Of a stretch of DNA of 48,858 bases, positions 8,860 to 16,676 are shown piece after piece; positions within the stretch are counted from its first letter, which is position 1, and every line of letters starts with the position of its first letter. Below the pieces are notes generated by a model. That model was not told the origin of the DNA. It saw nothing but the letters and a program-made list of their open reading frames with translations, and did no database searches. A program made the position numbers and the translations under genes. This DNA comes from Acidimicrobiaceae bacterium (lineage in GTDB: Bacteria; Actinomycetota; Acidimicrobiia; Acidimicrobiales; RAAP-2): contig PLRX01000156.1 of NCBI GenBank assembly GCA_003164095.1, positions 1-48,858 on the forward strand. The letters run 5' to 3'.

Positions 8860-9240
8860 ATGGGGATCACCGGTGTCCAGCTGTTCTCCCTTCCGGTGAC
8901 CGACCAGGACCGCGCGAGGGACTTCTACCTCGACGTCCTCGGCTTCGAGCTGGTCAACGACATGCCGATGGGCCCGGGCATGCGCTGGGTCCAGGTACGG
9001 CCACCCGGCGGCTTCACCTCGATCACACTGGTGACCTGGTTCGAGTCCATGCCGGCCGGTCAGACCCGGGGGACCGTCCTCGAGTCGGACGACCTCGACG
9101 CGGACATCACGCGCCTGCGGGGCCTGGGCGTCGAGTTCCCCGACGAGGTCGAGTCGGCTCCGTGGGGCCGGTTCGTGACATGCGCCGACCCGGACGGGAA
9201 CGGCCTGGTCCTGCAGGAGACGGACACCCGAGGGTCCTGA
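8860..9240 (+). CDS. VOC / glyoxalase family protein
   Basis: Small 126-residue protein of the vicinal-oxygen-chelate fold. It begins with the usual first strand and helix (VQLFSLPVTDQDRARDFYLDVLGFEL) and ends with the conserved metal-site strand FVTCADPDGNGLVLQET, where the Glu of LQE is the usual ligand. A matching first-site ligand (His or Gln) is less clear. Members include glyoxalases, resistance proteins and dioxygenases, so the substrate cannot be told. The start is 3 bases after the FKBP stop and so probably cotranscribed. A small hairpin follows the stop. Confidence 0.85.
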   Translation: MGITGVQLFSLPVTDQDRARDFYLDVLGFELVNDMPMGPGMRWVQVRPPGGFTSITLVTWFESMPAGQTRGTVLESDDLDADITRLRGLGVEFPDEVESAPWGRFVTCADPDGNGLVLQETDTRGS

Positions 9241-9247
9241 TCGCTGA

Positions 9248-9265
9248 CCGGTCCGGTCGGACCGG
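9248..9265 (+). terminator. Short perfect hairpin after the VOC gene
   Basis: CCGGTCCG and CGGACCGG form an 8-bp stem with a 2-nt loop just after the stop codon. There is no U-tract, so terminator function is uncertain; GC-only hairpins are common in actinobacteria. Confidence 0.35.
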
Positions 9266-9328
9266 ACCCGGAATGCGGGGTTCCCTGACGGGGTTGACCC
9301 CCCTGGACTGCTCAGAAGGGAGCACACG

Positions 9329-9691
9329 ATGGCAACGGTGGAACTGACCAAGGAGAACTTCGCGGAGGTGGTGTCGACCAACGACACCGTCCTGGTCGAC
9401 TTCTGGGCCTCCTGGTGCGGGCCCTGCCGTGCGTTCGGACCGGTCTTCGAGCAGGCGTCCGAGGATCACCCGGACCTGGTCTTCGGCAAGATCGACACCG
9501 AGGCACAACAAGAGCTGGCGGGCTCCTTCGGCATCCAGTCGATCCCCACGCTGATGATCCTGCGCGAGCAGGTGATCGTGTTCAGCCAGCCCGGGGCGCT
9601 CCCCGGGGACGCGCTCGAGGACCTGATCTCCCAGGCCGTCAGCCTCGATATGCAGGAAGTGCACCGGGAGATCGCCGGCCAGGAGGCCTGA
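9329..9691 (+). CDS. Thioredoxin
   Basis: Cytosolic 120-residue thioredoxin. The active site is FWASWCGPC with redox Cys30 and Cys33, followed by the typical FGKIDTEAQQELAGSFGIQSIPTLMILREQ, including the cis-Pro of SIPTL. The C-terminal helix is slightly extended (EVHREIAGQEA). A good Shine-Dalgarno (AGAAGGGAG, 9314-9322) precedes ATG 9329. The sequence resembles secondary thioredoxins of actinobacteria more than a housekeeping TrxA, judged only from the non-standard GPCRAFGPVFE after the active site. No reductase gene is nearby. Confidence 0.94.
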   Translation: MATVELTKENFAEVVSTNDTVLVDFWASWCGPCRAFGPVFEQASEDHPDLVFGKIDTEAQQELAGSFGIQSIPTLMILREQVIVFSQPGALPGDALEDLISQAVSLDMQEVHREIAGQEA

Positions 9692-9829
9692 GCCCGCCGG
9701 AGCCGTCTCTCGACCGACTCCACGCTCGACATCCCGACTGCAACCGGACGGCACACGCCGTGTGGCGCACCCCGCGCGCTGCGGATGGGAGAATTCTCCC
9801 TCGGACGTGAACGAGCGAAGGAGTTCGAC

Positions 9830-10834
9830 GTGTGCACCAGCTTCCGGCTGAAGGCGACCGACGGGACGGTCGTCGTGGGGCGGACCATGGAGTTCCCCAA
9901 CACCATGGGCACCAAGGTGACCGTCCTGCCCCGTGGCTACCAGGGGACCGGGACCGGTGAGGACGGTCCCGGTGCGACCTGGACGTCGACGCACGGCGTC
10001 GTGGGCATGGACGCCTTCGGTCAGCCGGACTCGCTGACCGATGGCATGAACGAGCACGGCCTGTACGCGGGGCTCCTGTACATGCCCGGCTTCTGTGACT
10101 ACACCCCCGCCACCGGCGCAGACCCGGCCAGCCTCCTGTCGATCATCGAGGTCGCCGCGTACCTGCTCGGGACGTCGGCCGACATCGCCGACGCCAAACA
10201 GGCGCTGGCCGAGGTCACCGTATGGCCCTACGTCTTCGGGCCGTTCGGGTTCGCGCCTCCCGCCCACATCGTGCTGCACGACGCGAGCGGCGCGTCAGCC
10301 GTCGTCGAGTGGCGGGACGGGACGATGGAGATCACCGACAACCCGATCGGCGTGGCGTGCAATTGGCCCCACATCGACTGGCATCTCACCAACCTGCGCA
10401 ACGACATCAACCTGTCGGAGAAGAACCCGTCGCCGATCTCGATCGAAGGAGTGGAGCTGTCCGCCATGGGCCAGGGGCCCGGGATGATCGGCCTCCCGGG
10501 TGACTCGAGTTCGCCCTCGCGCTTCGTGCGGGCCACCGCCTTCGGCGCGTCGCTCCGCACGGTGGCCACCGGCGCCGAGCTGGAGATGTCCGCGCTCCAC
10601 GTCCTCAACAACTTCGACATCCCTTTCGGACTGATCCGGGAGGACGACGATCCTGCCAACGACGACCACACCCTGTGGTCCTCCATCTCGAACCTCGCGG
10701 CCAAGCACTACGTCGTGCGCACCTACGACAACCCGATCCCCCAGTCGGTGGACCTGACGACGGTGGACTTCACCACCCCGGGCGCCCGAGAGGTGCCGTT
10801 GCCTGACGGCACCTTCGCGAGTCTGACGGTCTGA
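9830..10834 (+). CDS. Linear amide C-N hydrolase (choloylglycine / penicillin V acylase family)
   Basis: Ntn-hydrolase of 334 residues. The start decides the chemistry: GTG at 9830, with GAAGGAG at 9817-9823, puts cysteine at position 2, so removal of the initiator Met exposes the N-terminal nucleophile. An open frame reaches back to 9785 but would bury this Cys. Arg18 (VGRTMEF) matches the catalytic Arg of bile-salt hydrolases, with Glu21 where these have Asp. Other conserved parts are DGMNEHGLYAGLLYMPG and the N-P-I-G-V-A-C-N-W-P segment carrying the Asn of the oxyanion hole. Family members cleave penicillin V, conjugated bile acids or acyl-homoserine lactones; which applies here is not visible. 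No signal peptide, so probably cytosolic. Confidence 0.9.
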   Translation: MCTSFRLKATDGTVVVGRTMEFPNTMGTKVTVLPRGYQGTGTGEDGPGATWTSTHGVVGMDAFGQPDSLTDGMNEHGLYAGLLYMPGFCDYTPATGADPASLLSIIEVAAYLLGTSADIADAKQALAEVTVWPYVFGPFGFAPPAHIVLHDASGASAVVEWRDGTMEITDNPIGVACNWPHIDWHLTNLRNDINLSEKNPSPISIEGVELSAMGQGPGMIGLPGDSSSPSRFVRATAFGASLRTVATGAELEMSALHVLNNFDIPFGLIREDDDPANDDHTLWSSISNLAAKHYVVRTYDNPIPQSVDLTTVDFTTPGAREVPLPDGTFASLTV

Positions 10835-10854
10835 CGATCTGACCGGAGCGACCC

Positions 10855-11468
10855 TCAGCCGGCGTCGCCCACGACGTCGTCGGCAGAAGCGGACGACGTC
10901 GTGGCGGTCATCCGCTGCACCAAGCGTGCCTCGGCGAAGCGGACCACCCACGCGAAGACGACGATGAGCACGATGCCGACGAGCACCGGGAAGAACAGGA
11001 ATTTGGCACCCTGGGCATACGGGTCCACGGCCACGACGAGCGCGGTGGCCGCTCCCGGTGGGTGCAGGGCGTGGCAGACCTGCAAGAGGACGTAGGACAG
11101 GGCCACCGAGCATCCGGCCACGAACGCCAGGTATGCGCCGCCCAGCACCGTCACGCACAGGAAGCCGGACAGTGCGCCGAGGAACTGGCCACCGACGACG
11201 TTCCAGGTGCGGCGATGTCGAGGCCCGGGAGCGAGAAGAGGACGACCACCGACGAGGCGAACGACGCCACCAGGAACGGGAGGTGGTCCGGTGCGGCCGC
11301 CTGATTGGCGGCGACCAGCGCGCCGATCGCGATCCCGATGGCTGCGGCATCGATGACCGAGATCGTGAAGAAGCCGGGCTGGCCGTGGGCGACGAGGCGA
11401 CCGACCAACGACGGGTCCGTCACCGCGGGCACGTCGTCCGCTCCGGCCGGGCCTCCGCGCTCAGGCAC
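10855..11468 (-). pseudogene. HPP-family membrane protein, broken by a frameshift
   Basis: Two adjacent minus-strand frames together make one HPP-family integral membrane protein. The upstream frame (GTG at 11468) gives the N-terminal part with AAAIGIAIGALVAANQ and PFLVASFASSVVVLF. Around 11205-11212 the reading must shift by one base to continue as WNVVGGQFLGALSGFL and then the HPPGAATALVVAV signature and last helices, ending at 10855. The family is about 160-200 residues with four helices, and some members are linked to nitrite transport. A one-base loss in the CCTGG context explains the break. The downstream part alone could start at 11154 but would lack the first helices. Either a real loss-of-function mutation or a sequence error. 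Confidence 0.75.
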
Positions 11469-11603
11469 GGCCGTCCGCTGCCGCGAGCGCACCGTGGTCA
11501 CGACGGGTGGCTGGGCTCGGCGACCCGGTGTCCGGGGGTGGGGCGGGGTCGGGCATCCGGACCAGGATGGAAGGGGCCGCGGACGCCACCGCAGCGGTGG
11601 CGG

Positions 11604-11609
11604 TAGCGT
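11604..11609 (+). promoter_or_regulatory. -10 box TAGCGT for a leaderless VOC gene
   Basis: TAGCGT ends 6 nt before GTG 11616, the spacing expected if transcription starts at the start codon. No Shine-Dalgarno is present. Confidence 0.5.
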
Positions 11610-11615
11610 CGGCCC

Positions 11616-12014
11616 GTGGACCCGGTGCTGCACCTGTCGATCGTGGTGGACGACCTGGCTGCGGCCCGCACCTTCTACGTCGACACTCTCGGGTGCCGAC
11701 CCGGTCGCGAGTGCGAGGGGTGGCTCGACGTCTGGTTCTTCGGCCTCCAGCTCACCCTCCAGGGCCGTCCCGACCAGGTCCTGTCCCGCGAAGAGCAGGG
11801 CGCCAGGCACTTCGGGGCCACCCTCGACGTCGACACGTTCGCCACCATCGTGGGACGGCTCGAGGCGGATCCCACCGTCACCTGGCTCGTCCCGGTGACG
11901 ACCGACCACTCAGGGACGCCCCGCCAGCAGACGAAGTGCAAGCTCGTCGACCCTGCTGGCAACGTCGTCGAGCTCAAGACCTACGCCGACCCGGCGGCTG
12001 CGTTCGCCCGGTGA
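11616..12014 (+). CDS. VOC / glyoxalase family protein
   Basis: 132-residue single VOC protein. The first motif is LHLSIVVDDLAAARTFYVDTLG with a likely metal His in HLS; the second half has GARHFGATLDVDTF and closes with KCKLVDPAGNVVELKTYAD, whose Glu (VELK) is the usual third ligand. GTG at 11616 is preceded by a -10 box at leaderless distance rather than a ribosome-binding site. Divergent from the broken HPP gene. Substrate unknown; glyoxalase- or bleomycin-resistance-like folds fit equally. Confidence 0.85.
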   Translation: MDPVLHLSIVVDDLAAARTFYVDTLGCRPGRECEGWLDVWFFGLQLTLQGRPDQVLSREEQGARHFGATLDVDTFATIVGRLEADPTVTWLVPVTTDHSGTPRQQTKCKLVDPAGNVVELKTYADPAAAFAR

Positions 12015-12071
12015 GATCGCAGCACCTATACGCCCCGCACGGGCACACTCCACCCAGGCGAAGGCGCTGAC

Positions 12072-12854
12072 TCAGCCCCCGGACACCCGTTGCAGCGCCT
12101 GGCGCGTGTGGCGGACGAGGGCTCCCACCGGTGCGGCGCGCCGGCCGGAGCGGGACGTCCGGTCGGTCTCGAGGAGCTCGACGAGCACCATCACCGAGAA
12201 GCACGTGAAGAAGATCGGCTCGACGAACGCCCCGAAGCGGTCGGTCAGATACGCCACGCCGAGGAGCGGGTAGGCGACGACCATGGTCCGACCGGTCCAC
12301 CGGACGGCCCGGGTGACCGGCGTCTCCTTCGCCCTGGTGCGTTGCCAGGCCAGGTAGACGGCCACCGTCCCGAAGGTGAACTCGGCGATGCCGGCGGCCA
12401 CGTGCACGTAGTGGTGATGGGGGAGCGCCAGGCGCCACTCGGCGGCGCGGCACGAGGCACTCAGGCCTTCGGGGCAGGCGTACGAGAACTGTCCGCCGAC
12501 TGCACCGGCCACGGCGAAGGCCAGTAACCACGGCCACTCCGACCGCCGGCCAGTGCGCCCGACCGCGCCGCGCAGCAGCAGCGCCACCAGCAGGACGATG
12601 CCGGCCGCCAGGTCGAGGTGCTGGAGGAGGGTCGCATCGGGCCGACCCGTGGCCTCGAGGTCGCTGAACAGCTCGTCCGGACTGGTCATGAGGTGGCGGT
12701 CGAAGGCCACCGGGATCCACCAGTTGTAGAGGGCGATACCCACGACCCCGATCGCGACCCCAACCGGGCGCCGCCAGGGCGCGATGCCCGGCGCCGGCGT
12801 CACCTCGGAGTGAACGGCTGTAGTCGTGAGCGGAAAGTCAGCGCCGTCTCTCAT
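12072..12854 (-). CDS. DUF998-like integral membrane protein
   Basis: 260-residue predicted membrane protein that I assign only tentatively to the DUF998-type families. After a hydrophilic N-terminus of about 27 residues there are five to six hydrophobic segments: VGVAIGVVGIALYNW, AAGIVLLVALLL, LLAFAVAGAVGG, VAAGIAEFTFGTVAVYLAW, MVVAYPLLGVAYL and FFTCFSVMVLVELL. A His-rich stretch, LPHHHYVH, precedes one helix and could bind metal. ATG 12854 follows a GGAGAGAA Shine-Dalgarno. It lies 61 bases downstream of the dioxygenase gene on the same strand and probably shares its MarR-controlled promoter. Function unknown. Confidence 0.7.
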   Translation of the reverse strand: MRDGADFPLTTTAVHSEVTPAPGIAPWRRPVGVAIGVVGIALYNWWIPVAFDRHLMTSPDELFSDLEATGRPDATLLQHLDLAAGIVLLVALLLRGAVGRTGRRSEWPWLLAFAVAGAVGGQFSYACPEGLSASCRAAEWRLALPHHHYVHVAAGIAEFTFGTVAVYLAWQRTRAKETPVTRAVRWTGRTMVVAYPLLGVAYLTDRFGAFVEPIFFTCFSVMVLVELLETDRTSRSGRRAAPVGALVRHTRQALQRVSGG

Positions 12855-12915
12855 GGTTTCTCTCCACCGGTAAACACCGACGAATCCGTCAGGATTCCCG
12901 CACCGGGGGACGGAG

Positions 12916-13797
12916 TCAGGCGACTTGGAACGACCGCTTGGCCAACCCGAACTGGAAGCCGTCGACGGTGGTCTCCACCGGTGCGTCCGGGGTGGTGGCC
13001 GCCCCGAGGACGAGGAAGAGGGGGACGAAGTGCTCGACGGTCGGATGTGCGAAGGGCATGCCGGGAGCGTGATCGCGATAGGACACCAGGGTGTCGAGGT
13101 CGCCGGTGTCGAGTGCGGCCGCCGCCCACCGGTCGAACTCCACCGACCACTCGGGTACTCCGTTCCCCATGAACTGGTCCCGGGTGAGGTAGGGGAGCCC
13201 ATGGGTCATGAAGCCCGAGCCGATGATGAGGACGCCCTCGTCGCGCAGGGGACGCAGCAGGCGACCGAGCTCGAGGAGACGGGCCGGGTCGTGTGAGGGG
13301 ATGCTGAGCTGGAGCACCGGGACGTCGGCGTAGGGGTACATGACCTTCAGTGGCACCCAGGCGCCGTGGTCGAGGCCACGTGTCGGGTCCTGGCGGACCT
13401 GCTCCTGGTCGGACAGCAGGGTGGCTACCCGTGCAGCGAGCGTGGCGGCGTCCGGGGTGGGATAGGTCATGGAGTAGTAGCGCTCCGCGAAGCCACCGAA
13501 GTCGTAGACGAGGGGGACGGCGGTGCCCGTGGCGGAGAGGCGTATCGGCGTTGCTTCCCAGTGGGCGCTCACCATGAGCACCGCGGTCGGCGTGGGAAGC
13601 GACTGCGACCACCGGAACAGCTGGTCGATCCACACCGGGTCGTCGAAGAGGGGTGGGGCGCCGTGGCTGACGTAGAGGGCCGGCATGGGACCCGAGTCCG
13701 GGGTCCAGAGAGCATGGTCGAGGGACGAAGGGGCAGTGTCACGGAGGAACACGTCGAACGACGCACCGGGTTCCGGAGCCAGCATCGGCGAGGTCAT
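12916..13797 (-). CDS. Class III extradiol dioxygenase (LigB / DODA-YgiD family)
   Basis: 293-residue enzyme of the LigB superfamily, close to 4,5-DOPA dioxygenase and YgiD. It would open a catechol ring next to the hydroxyls using Fe(II) or Zn(II). Metal and catalytic histidines are in place: His45 (YVSHGAPP), His79 (VSAHWE), His144 (GLDHGAWVPL) and His251/His256 (HPTVEHFVPL). The first 35 residues extend beyond the usual start and look dispensable; ATG 13797 has AGGAAGGA upstream. Promoter TTGAAC (13883-13878) and TACAGT (13861-13856) with a 16-bp spacer encloses a palindrome shared with the divergent marR gene, so induction by an aromatic or phenolic ligand through MarR is likely. Confidence 0.92.
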   Translation of the reverse strand: MTSPMLAPEPGASFDVFLRDTAPSSLDHALWTPDSGPMPALYVSHGAPPLFDDPVWIDQLFRWSQSLPTPTAVLMVSAHWEATPIRLSATGTAVPLVYDFGGFAERYYSMTYPTPDAATLAARVATLLSDQEQVRQDPTRGLDHGAWVPLKVMYPYADVPVLQLSIPSHDPARLLELGRLLRPLRDEGVLIIGSGFMTHGLPYLTRDQFMGNGVPEWSVEFDRWAAAALDTGDLDTLVSYRDHAPGMPFAHPTVEHFVPLFLVLGAATTPDAPVETTVDGFQFGLAKRSFQVA

Positions 13798-13855
13798 GGT
13801 GGGACGTCCTTCCTGTAGGGATGAGGTCGATCAGGTGCTTGTGCTCGCAACTAAA

Positions 13856-13899
13856 ACTGTATCATATTCAATTGAATGTTCAAGCAATGCCGTTAGGAT
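13856..13899. promoter_or_regulatory. Divergent promoters around a MarR-type palindrome
   Basis: The perfect 12-bp palindrome ATTCAATTGAAT (13866-13877) lies in the spacer of the dioxygenase promoter (minus strand: -35 TTGAAC 13883-13878, -10 TACAGT 13861-13856). It also covers the -35 TTGAAT (13872-13877) of the marR promoter, whose -10 is TAGGAT (13894-13899), 16 bp on. One bound repressor dimer would shut both directions. The -10 of marR ends 6 nt before ATG 13906, implying a leaderless message. This AT-rich island is very distinct from its surroundings. Confidence 0.7.
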
Positions 13900-13905
13900 G
13901 TGGAC

Positions 13906-14478
13906 ATGACCCGGGTGGGAGAGCAGGCGGTCCGGCTGCGGTCGGGCGACCAGGGCACGATCGGGGCCGAGGACGCCCCGGACACCCGCTGGCTCGACCC
14001 GGACGAGCGAGAGGCGTGGCTGGGACTGCTGCGCGTTCTCGCCCGGCTGCCGCCACTCCTCGACGCCCAGTTGGGGCGCAGTGCCGGCCTCTCCCTCTTC
14101 GAGTACACGGTCCTCTCCATGCTGTCCGAGCGGAAGGACCGGGCACTGAGGATGAGCCGGCTCGCCACCCTCACCGATGCGTCTCCGTCGCGTCTGTCGC
14201 ACGCGGCCCGCCAGCTCGAGGTCCGTGGACTCCTGTTCCGGGCACCCGATCCCGACGACGGCCGGTGCATCCGTGCGGTACTGACCGCCGAAGGCTTCGA
14301 GGCGGTGGCCGCCGCGGCGCCGGGTCATGTCGCGGCCGTCCGGGACCTGGTCCTCGATCCACTGGGACCCGAGCAATTGCGGGGGCTGCGTGAGGCCAAC
14401 GAGCGGATCCTCCGCCGCATCGACCCCGACCAGACCACGCGACCGCCGTGGCTGGCGGCGCCCGAAGTCTCCCGTTGA
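13906..14478 (+). CDS. MarR-family transcriptional regulator
   Basis: 190-residue winged-helix repressor. The MarR core runs through LFEYTVLSMLSERKDRALRM, the recognition helix region LATLTDASPSRLSHAARQLEVRGLL, and the wing with FRAPDPDDGRCIRAVLTAEG, which is the family's DxRxx signature. The N-terminal 30 residues are a variable extension. ATG at 13906 is chosen because it sits 6 nt after a TAGGAT -10 box; GTG 13900 is two codons upstream. It is divergent from the extradiol dioxygenase and DUF998 genes across a single palindrome, so it probably represses that pair and itself until a small aromatic effector binds. Confidence 0.93.
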   Translation: MTRVGEQAVRLRSGDQGTIGAEDAPDTRWLDPDEREAWLGLLRVLARLPPLLDAQLGRSAGLSLFEYTVLSMLSERKDRALRMSRLATLTDASPSRLSHAARQLEVRGLLFRAPDPDDGRCIRAVLTAEGFEAVAAAAPGHVAAVRDLVLDPLGPEQLRGLREANERILRRIDPDQTTRPPWLAAPEVSR

Positions 14479-14789
14479 TCACGGAGGTCACCGACCACCC
14501 GGACCGCCGCCGGTACGAGGTCACCGAGGACGATGAACTGGTCGGGCTCACCACCTATCGACTGTCCGAGGGTGTGATCGACCTCGACCACACCGAGGTG
14601 GACCCGGCCCGGCGAGGCCGTGGCCTGGCCGCCGTACTGGTCGGGGCCGTGCTCGACGACGCCCGCTCCCGGGGCCTGGCGGTGCTGCCGCACTGCCCCT
14701 ACGTGGCCGACTTCATCGGTGGGCACCGCGCCGACTACCTCCACCTCGTGCCCGAGGACCGGCGGGCCCAGTTCGGCCTCGACGCCTGA
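14475..14789 (+). CDS. Small GNAT-like N-acetyltransferase (YidJ/CG type)
   Basis: 104-residue protein of the short acetyltransferase group. Motif A for acetyl-CoA, VDPARRGRGLAAVLVGAVLDDARSRG, is complete, with the R-x-x-G-x-G/A pattern, and it is followed by VLPHCPYVADFI, a hallmark of this group, where Cys is near the active site. I place the start at TTG 14475, which overlaps the marR stop (TTGA), giving the usual MITEVTDHPDRRRYEV beginning; GTG 14448 would add nine residues inside marR. Translation is probably coupled to marR. Substrate unknown. Confidence 0.85.
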   Translation: MITEVTDHPDRRRYEVTEDDELVGLTTYRLSEGVIDLDHTEVDPARRGRGLAAVLVGAVLDDARSRGLAVLPHCPYVADFIGGHRADYLHLVPEDRRAQFGLDA

Positions 14790-14821
14790 AGCGGCCCCCT
14801 GCGTCACCTGGGTGCCCGACG

Positions 14822-14827
14822 TAGGCT
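14822..14827 (+). promoter_or_regulatory. -10 box TAGGCT for a leaderless DinB-like gene
   Basis: TAGGCT ends 6 nt before GTG 14834. No Shine-Dalgarno is seen. Confidence 0.5.
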
Positions 14828-14833
14828 CCAGTC

Positions 14834-15316
14834 GTGTACGACCGGAAGCCCCCGCGACTCGCCGTCGGCGAACTCGACACCCTCCTGGCCTTGCTTCGCT
14901 ATCAGCGCGAGTCGCTGGTGCGGAAGGTGGAAGGCATCGCCCCGGAACAGGCGACCTGGAGCCCGGTGCCGTCCGGGACCAACCTGTTGTGGCTCGTCAC
15001 CCACATGGCGGACGCCGAGGAGTCGTGGATGGTGCGGAGGTTCGCCGGGTTGGCCACCGACATGATCGAGGAGCCGCCCGCCGAGTCGGCGGACGCTGCG
15101 CTTGCGGCCGCGGTGGCCCGCTACCGGGGGATGTGGGAGACGGTCGATGCGGTCGTGGCCTCGGCCGCGGACCCCGACGCACGGTGTCGAGGTGATGAGG
15201 CCCAGCCGCCGGTGAGCCTGCGCTGGTTGCTCGCTCACCTGCTCGAGGAGACGGCCCGCCATGCGGGGCATGCCGACATCATCCGAGAACTGGTCGACGG
15301 TCGGGTCGGGCGGTAG
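14834..15316 (+). CDS. DinB-like / DUF664 protein (possible mycothiol-dependent enzyme)
   Basis: 160-residue four-helix protein of the DinB/DUF664 group. Three histidines that bind metal in DinB-fold proteins are in likely places: WLVTHMADAEESW, WLLAHLLEETARHAGHAD. The N-terminal segment LDTLLALLRYQRESLVRKVEGIAPEQATW is typical of DUF664, members of which include thiol-dependent S-transferases in actinobacteria. GTG 14834 has a leaderless -10 box. The truncated gene at 15323 begins 6 bases after its stop, suggesting an old operon. Exact reaction unknown. Confidence 0.85.
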   Translation: MYDRKPPRLAVGELDTLLALLRYQRESLVRKVEGIAPEQATWSPVPSGTNLLWLVTHMADAEESWMVRRFAGLATDMIEEPPAESADAALAAAVARYRGMWETVDAVVASAADPDARCRGDEAQPPVSLRWLLAHLLEETARHAGHADIIRELVDGRVGR

Positions 15317-15322
15317 GGGAGC

Positions 15323-15736
15323 TTGGCGGAACCGGCCCCGGACGGGGTCGTCCGGGTGTACCTCGAGATGGGTGCCAGCTGGACCTTCGCCGTGGCTCTC
15401 GAGTGGCCCGGCTGGGCCCGGCGCGCCAGGACATCCGATGGGGCTGTCGCGGCACTCGGGGCCTACCGTGGCCGTTACCGTGCCGCCGTCAGGGCAACGG
15501 TCCCCGACGGGCCGTTCGAGGTCGTCGGGACGGTACCCGGCAACCGGACGACCGACGTCGGTGCGCCGGACGCGCAAGGGCCCTCGCGGCGTCGGTCGGC
15601 CCGACCGCGCCTTGCACGCCGACACCGCCATACAGTGCAGGCATGGACCTCGAACGTGCCCTCGCCTTCGCCGCCGGACGGCGCAACGCCGTCCTCACCA
15701 CGCTCCGGGCCGACGGCCGGCCCCAGCAGTCCATGA
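15323..15736 (+). pseudogene. Truncated conserved actinobacterial protein
   Basis: The first 85 or so residues from TTG 15323 look like a real conserved protein (VYLEMGASWTFAVALEWPGW, DGAVAALGAYRGRY, FEVVGTVPGNRTTDVGAPDA). As I remember its relatives, these continue for roughly another 100 residues after the GAPDA motif. Here the frame runs instead into Arg/Ser/Pro-rich sequence and into the next gene, which it overlaps out of frame. The 3' part therefore seems deleted, and the following PPOX gene with its promoter now sits at the junction. AGGGGAG precedes the start. Function of the family unknown. Confidence 0.5.
15631..15636 (+). promoter_or_regulatory. -10 box TACAGT for a leaderless PPOX gene
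   Basis: TACAGT ends 6 nt before ATG 15643. It lies inside the decayed reading frame of the upstream pseudogene. Confidence 0.5.
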
Positions 15737-16062
15737 TCTTCTTCGCGGCCGATGGCGACCGGTTCACCATCTCGATCACCGACGACCGGGCCAAGACCCG
15801 CAACCTGCGTCGCGACCCGCGTGCCGCCCTGTACGTCCCGGGCGACGACCCCTTCACCTGGGTGAGCCTCGACGGCACCGTGGAGCTGAGCCCGGTGGCC
15901 CAGTCGCCCGACGACGCCGTCGTGGACCGGCTGGTCGAGTACTACCGCCGCGGCAATGGTGAGCACGAGGACTGGGACGCGTACCGGCAGGCCATGGTGG
16001 ACGACAAGCGCCTGGTCGCGACGTTCGTCGCCACCTCCGCCAGCGGCATCCTGCCCGAGTAG
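15643..16062 (+). CDS. PPOX-class flavin/F420-dependent protein
   Basis: 139-residue split-barrel protein of the pyridoxamine-phosphate-oxidase-like class, which in actinobacteria often uses coenzyme F420 as well as FMN. The fold is seen in AFAAGRRNAVLTTLRADGRPQQSMIFFAADGDRFTISITDDRAKTRNLRRDPRAAL, where DDRAKTRNLRRDPR is the phosphate-binding part, and ends with a variable helix. Substrates of such proteins include quinones, biliverdin and aromatic pollutants; no choice can be made here. ATG 15643 follows a TACAGT -10 box at leaderless distance. Confidence 0.88.
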   Translation: MDLERALAFAAGRRNAVLTTLRADGRPQQSMIFFAADGDRFTISITDDRAKTRNLRRDPRAALYVPGDDPFTWVSLDGTVELSPVAQSPDDAVVDRLVEYYRRGNGEHEDWDAYRQAMVDDKRLVATFVATSASGILPE

Positions 16063-16189
16063 GCCGGGCCCCGCCCACCGGCGCCGCGCCGGCCGGGTCC
16101 CCTTGCAACGGATCGACAGTTGGATCACGATGGCTTCGGACGAGCCGCCTGGTCGTCCGATCCCCGTGGCCCGAGTGGAGGAGACAGCC

Positions 16190-16627
16190 GTGAGCCGTGT
16201 CAGCACCTATCTGAACTTCCAGGGCGACACCGAGGAGGCCTTCACGTTCTACGCGTCGGTCTTCGGCACCGAATTCTCCGTGCCCCTGCAGCGCTTCAGC
16301 GACATGCCGTCGGGCCCCGGGGCCCCCGAGCTCCCCGAGAACGAGCGGTCGAAGGTCCTCCATGTCGAGCTGCCCATCCTGGCCGGCCACGTGCTGATGG
16401 GCACCGACATGCTCGAGTCGATGGGCCACCAGCTCAGGGTGGGCAACAACACCACGATCAACCTGGAGCCCGACACGCGTGAGGAGGCCGAGCGCCTCTA
16501 CGCCGCCCTGTCCGACGGTGCCACCGACGGCACCGGACTGAACCCGATGCCGTGGGGGTCGCTCTGGGGCACCTGCCTGGACAGGTTCGGGGTTCGCTGG
16601 ATGTTCAACGTCACGCTCGAGGGCTGA
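16190..16627 (+). CDS. PhnB-like VOC protein
   Basis: 145-residue protein of the PhnB/YjdN branch of the VOC fold. It has the branch's opening STYLNFQGDTEEAFTFYASVFG, the middle VLHVELPILAGHVLMGTDM and the closing WGSLWGTCLDRFGVRWMFN. Here the LNF replaces a metal ligand, and members often lack a metal site. GTG 16190 is supported by GGAGGAG at 16177-16183. An ATG at 16130 in frame is less likely because it lacks a ribosome-binding site. Function unknown; it may bind a small molecule. Confidence 0.88.
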   Translation: MSRVSTYLNFQGDTEEAFTFYASVFGTEFSVPLQRFSDMPSGPGAPELPENERSKVLHVELPILAGHVLMGTDMLESMGHQLRVGNNTTINLEPDTREEAERLYAALSDGATDGTGLNPMPWGSLWGTCLDRFGVRWMFNVTLEG

Positions 16628-16676
16628 CGTCGCAGTTGCCGATCCCTCTTTGGTCGGTAGCGGCTACAACAGGAGC

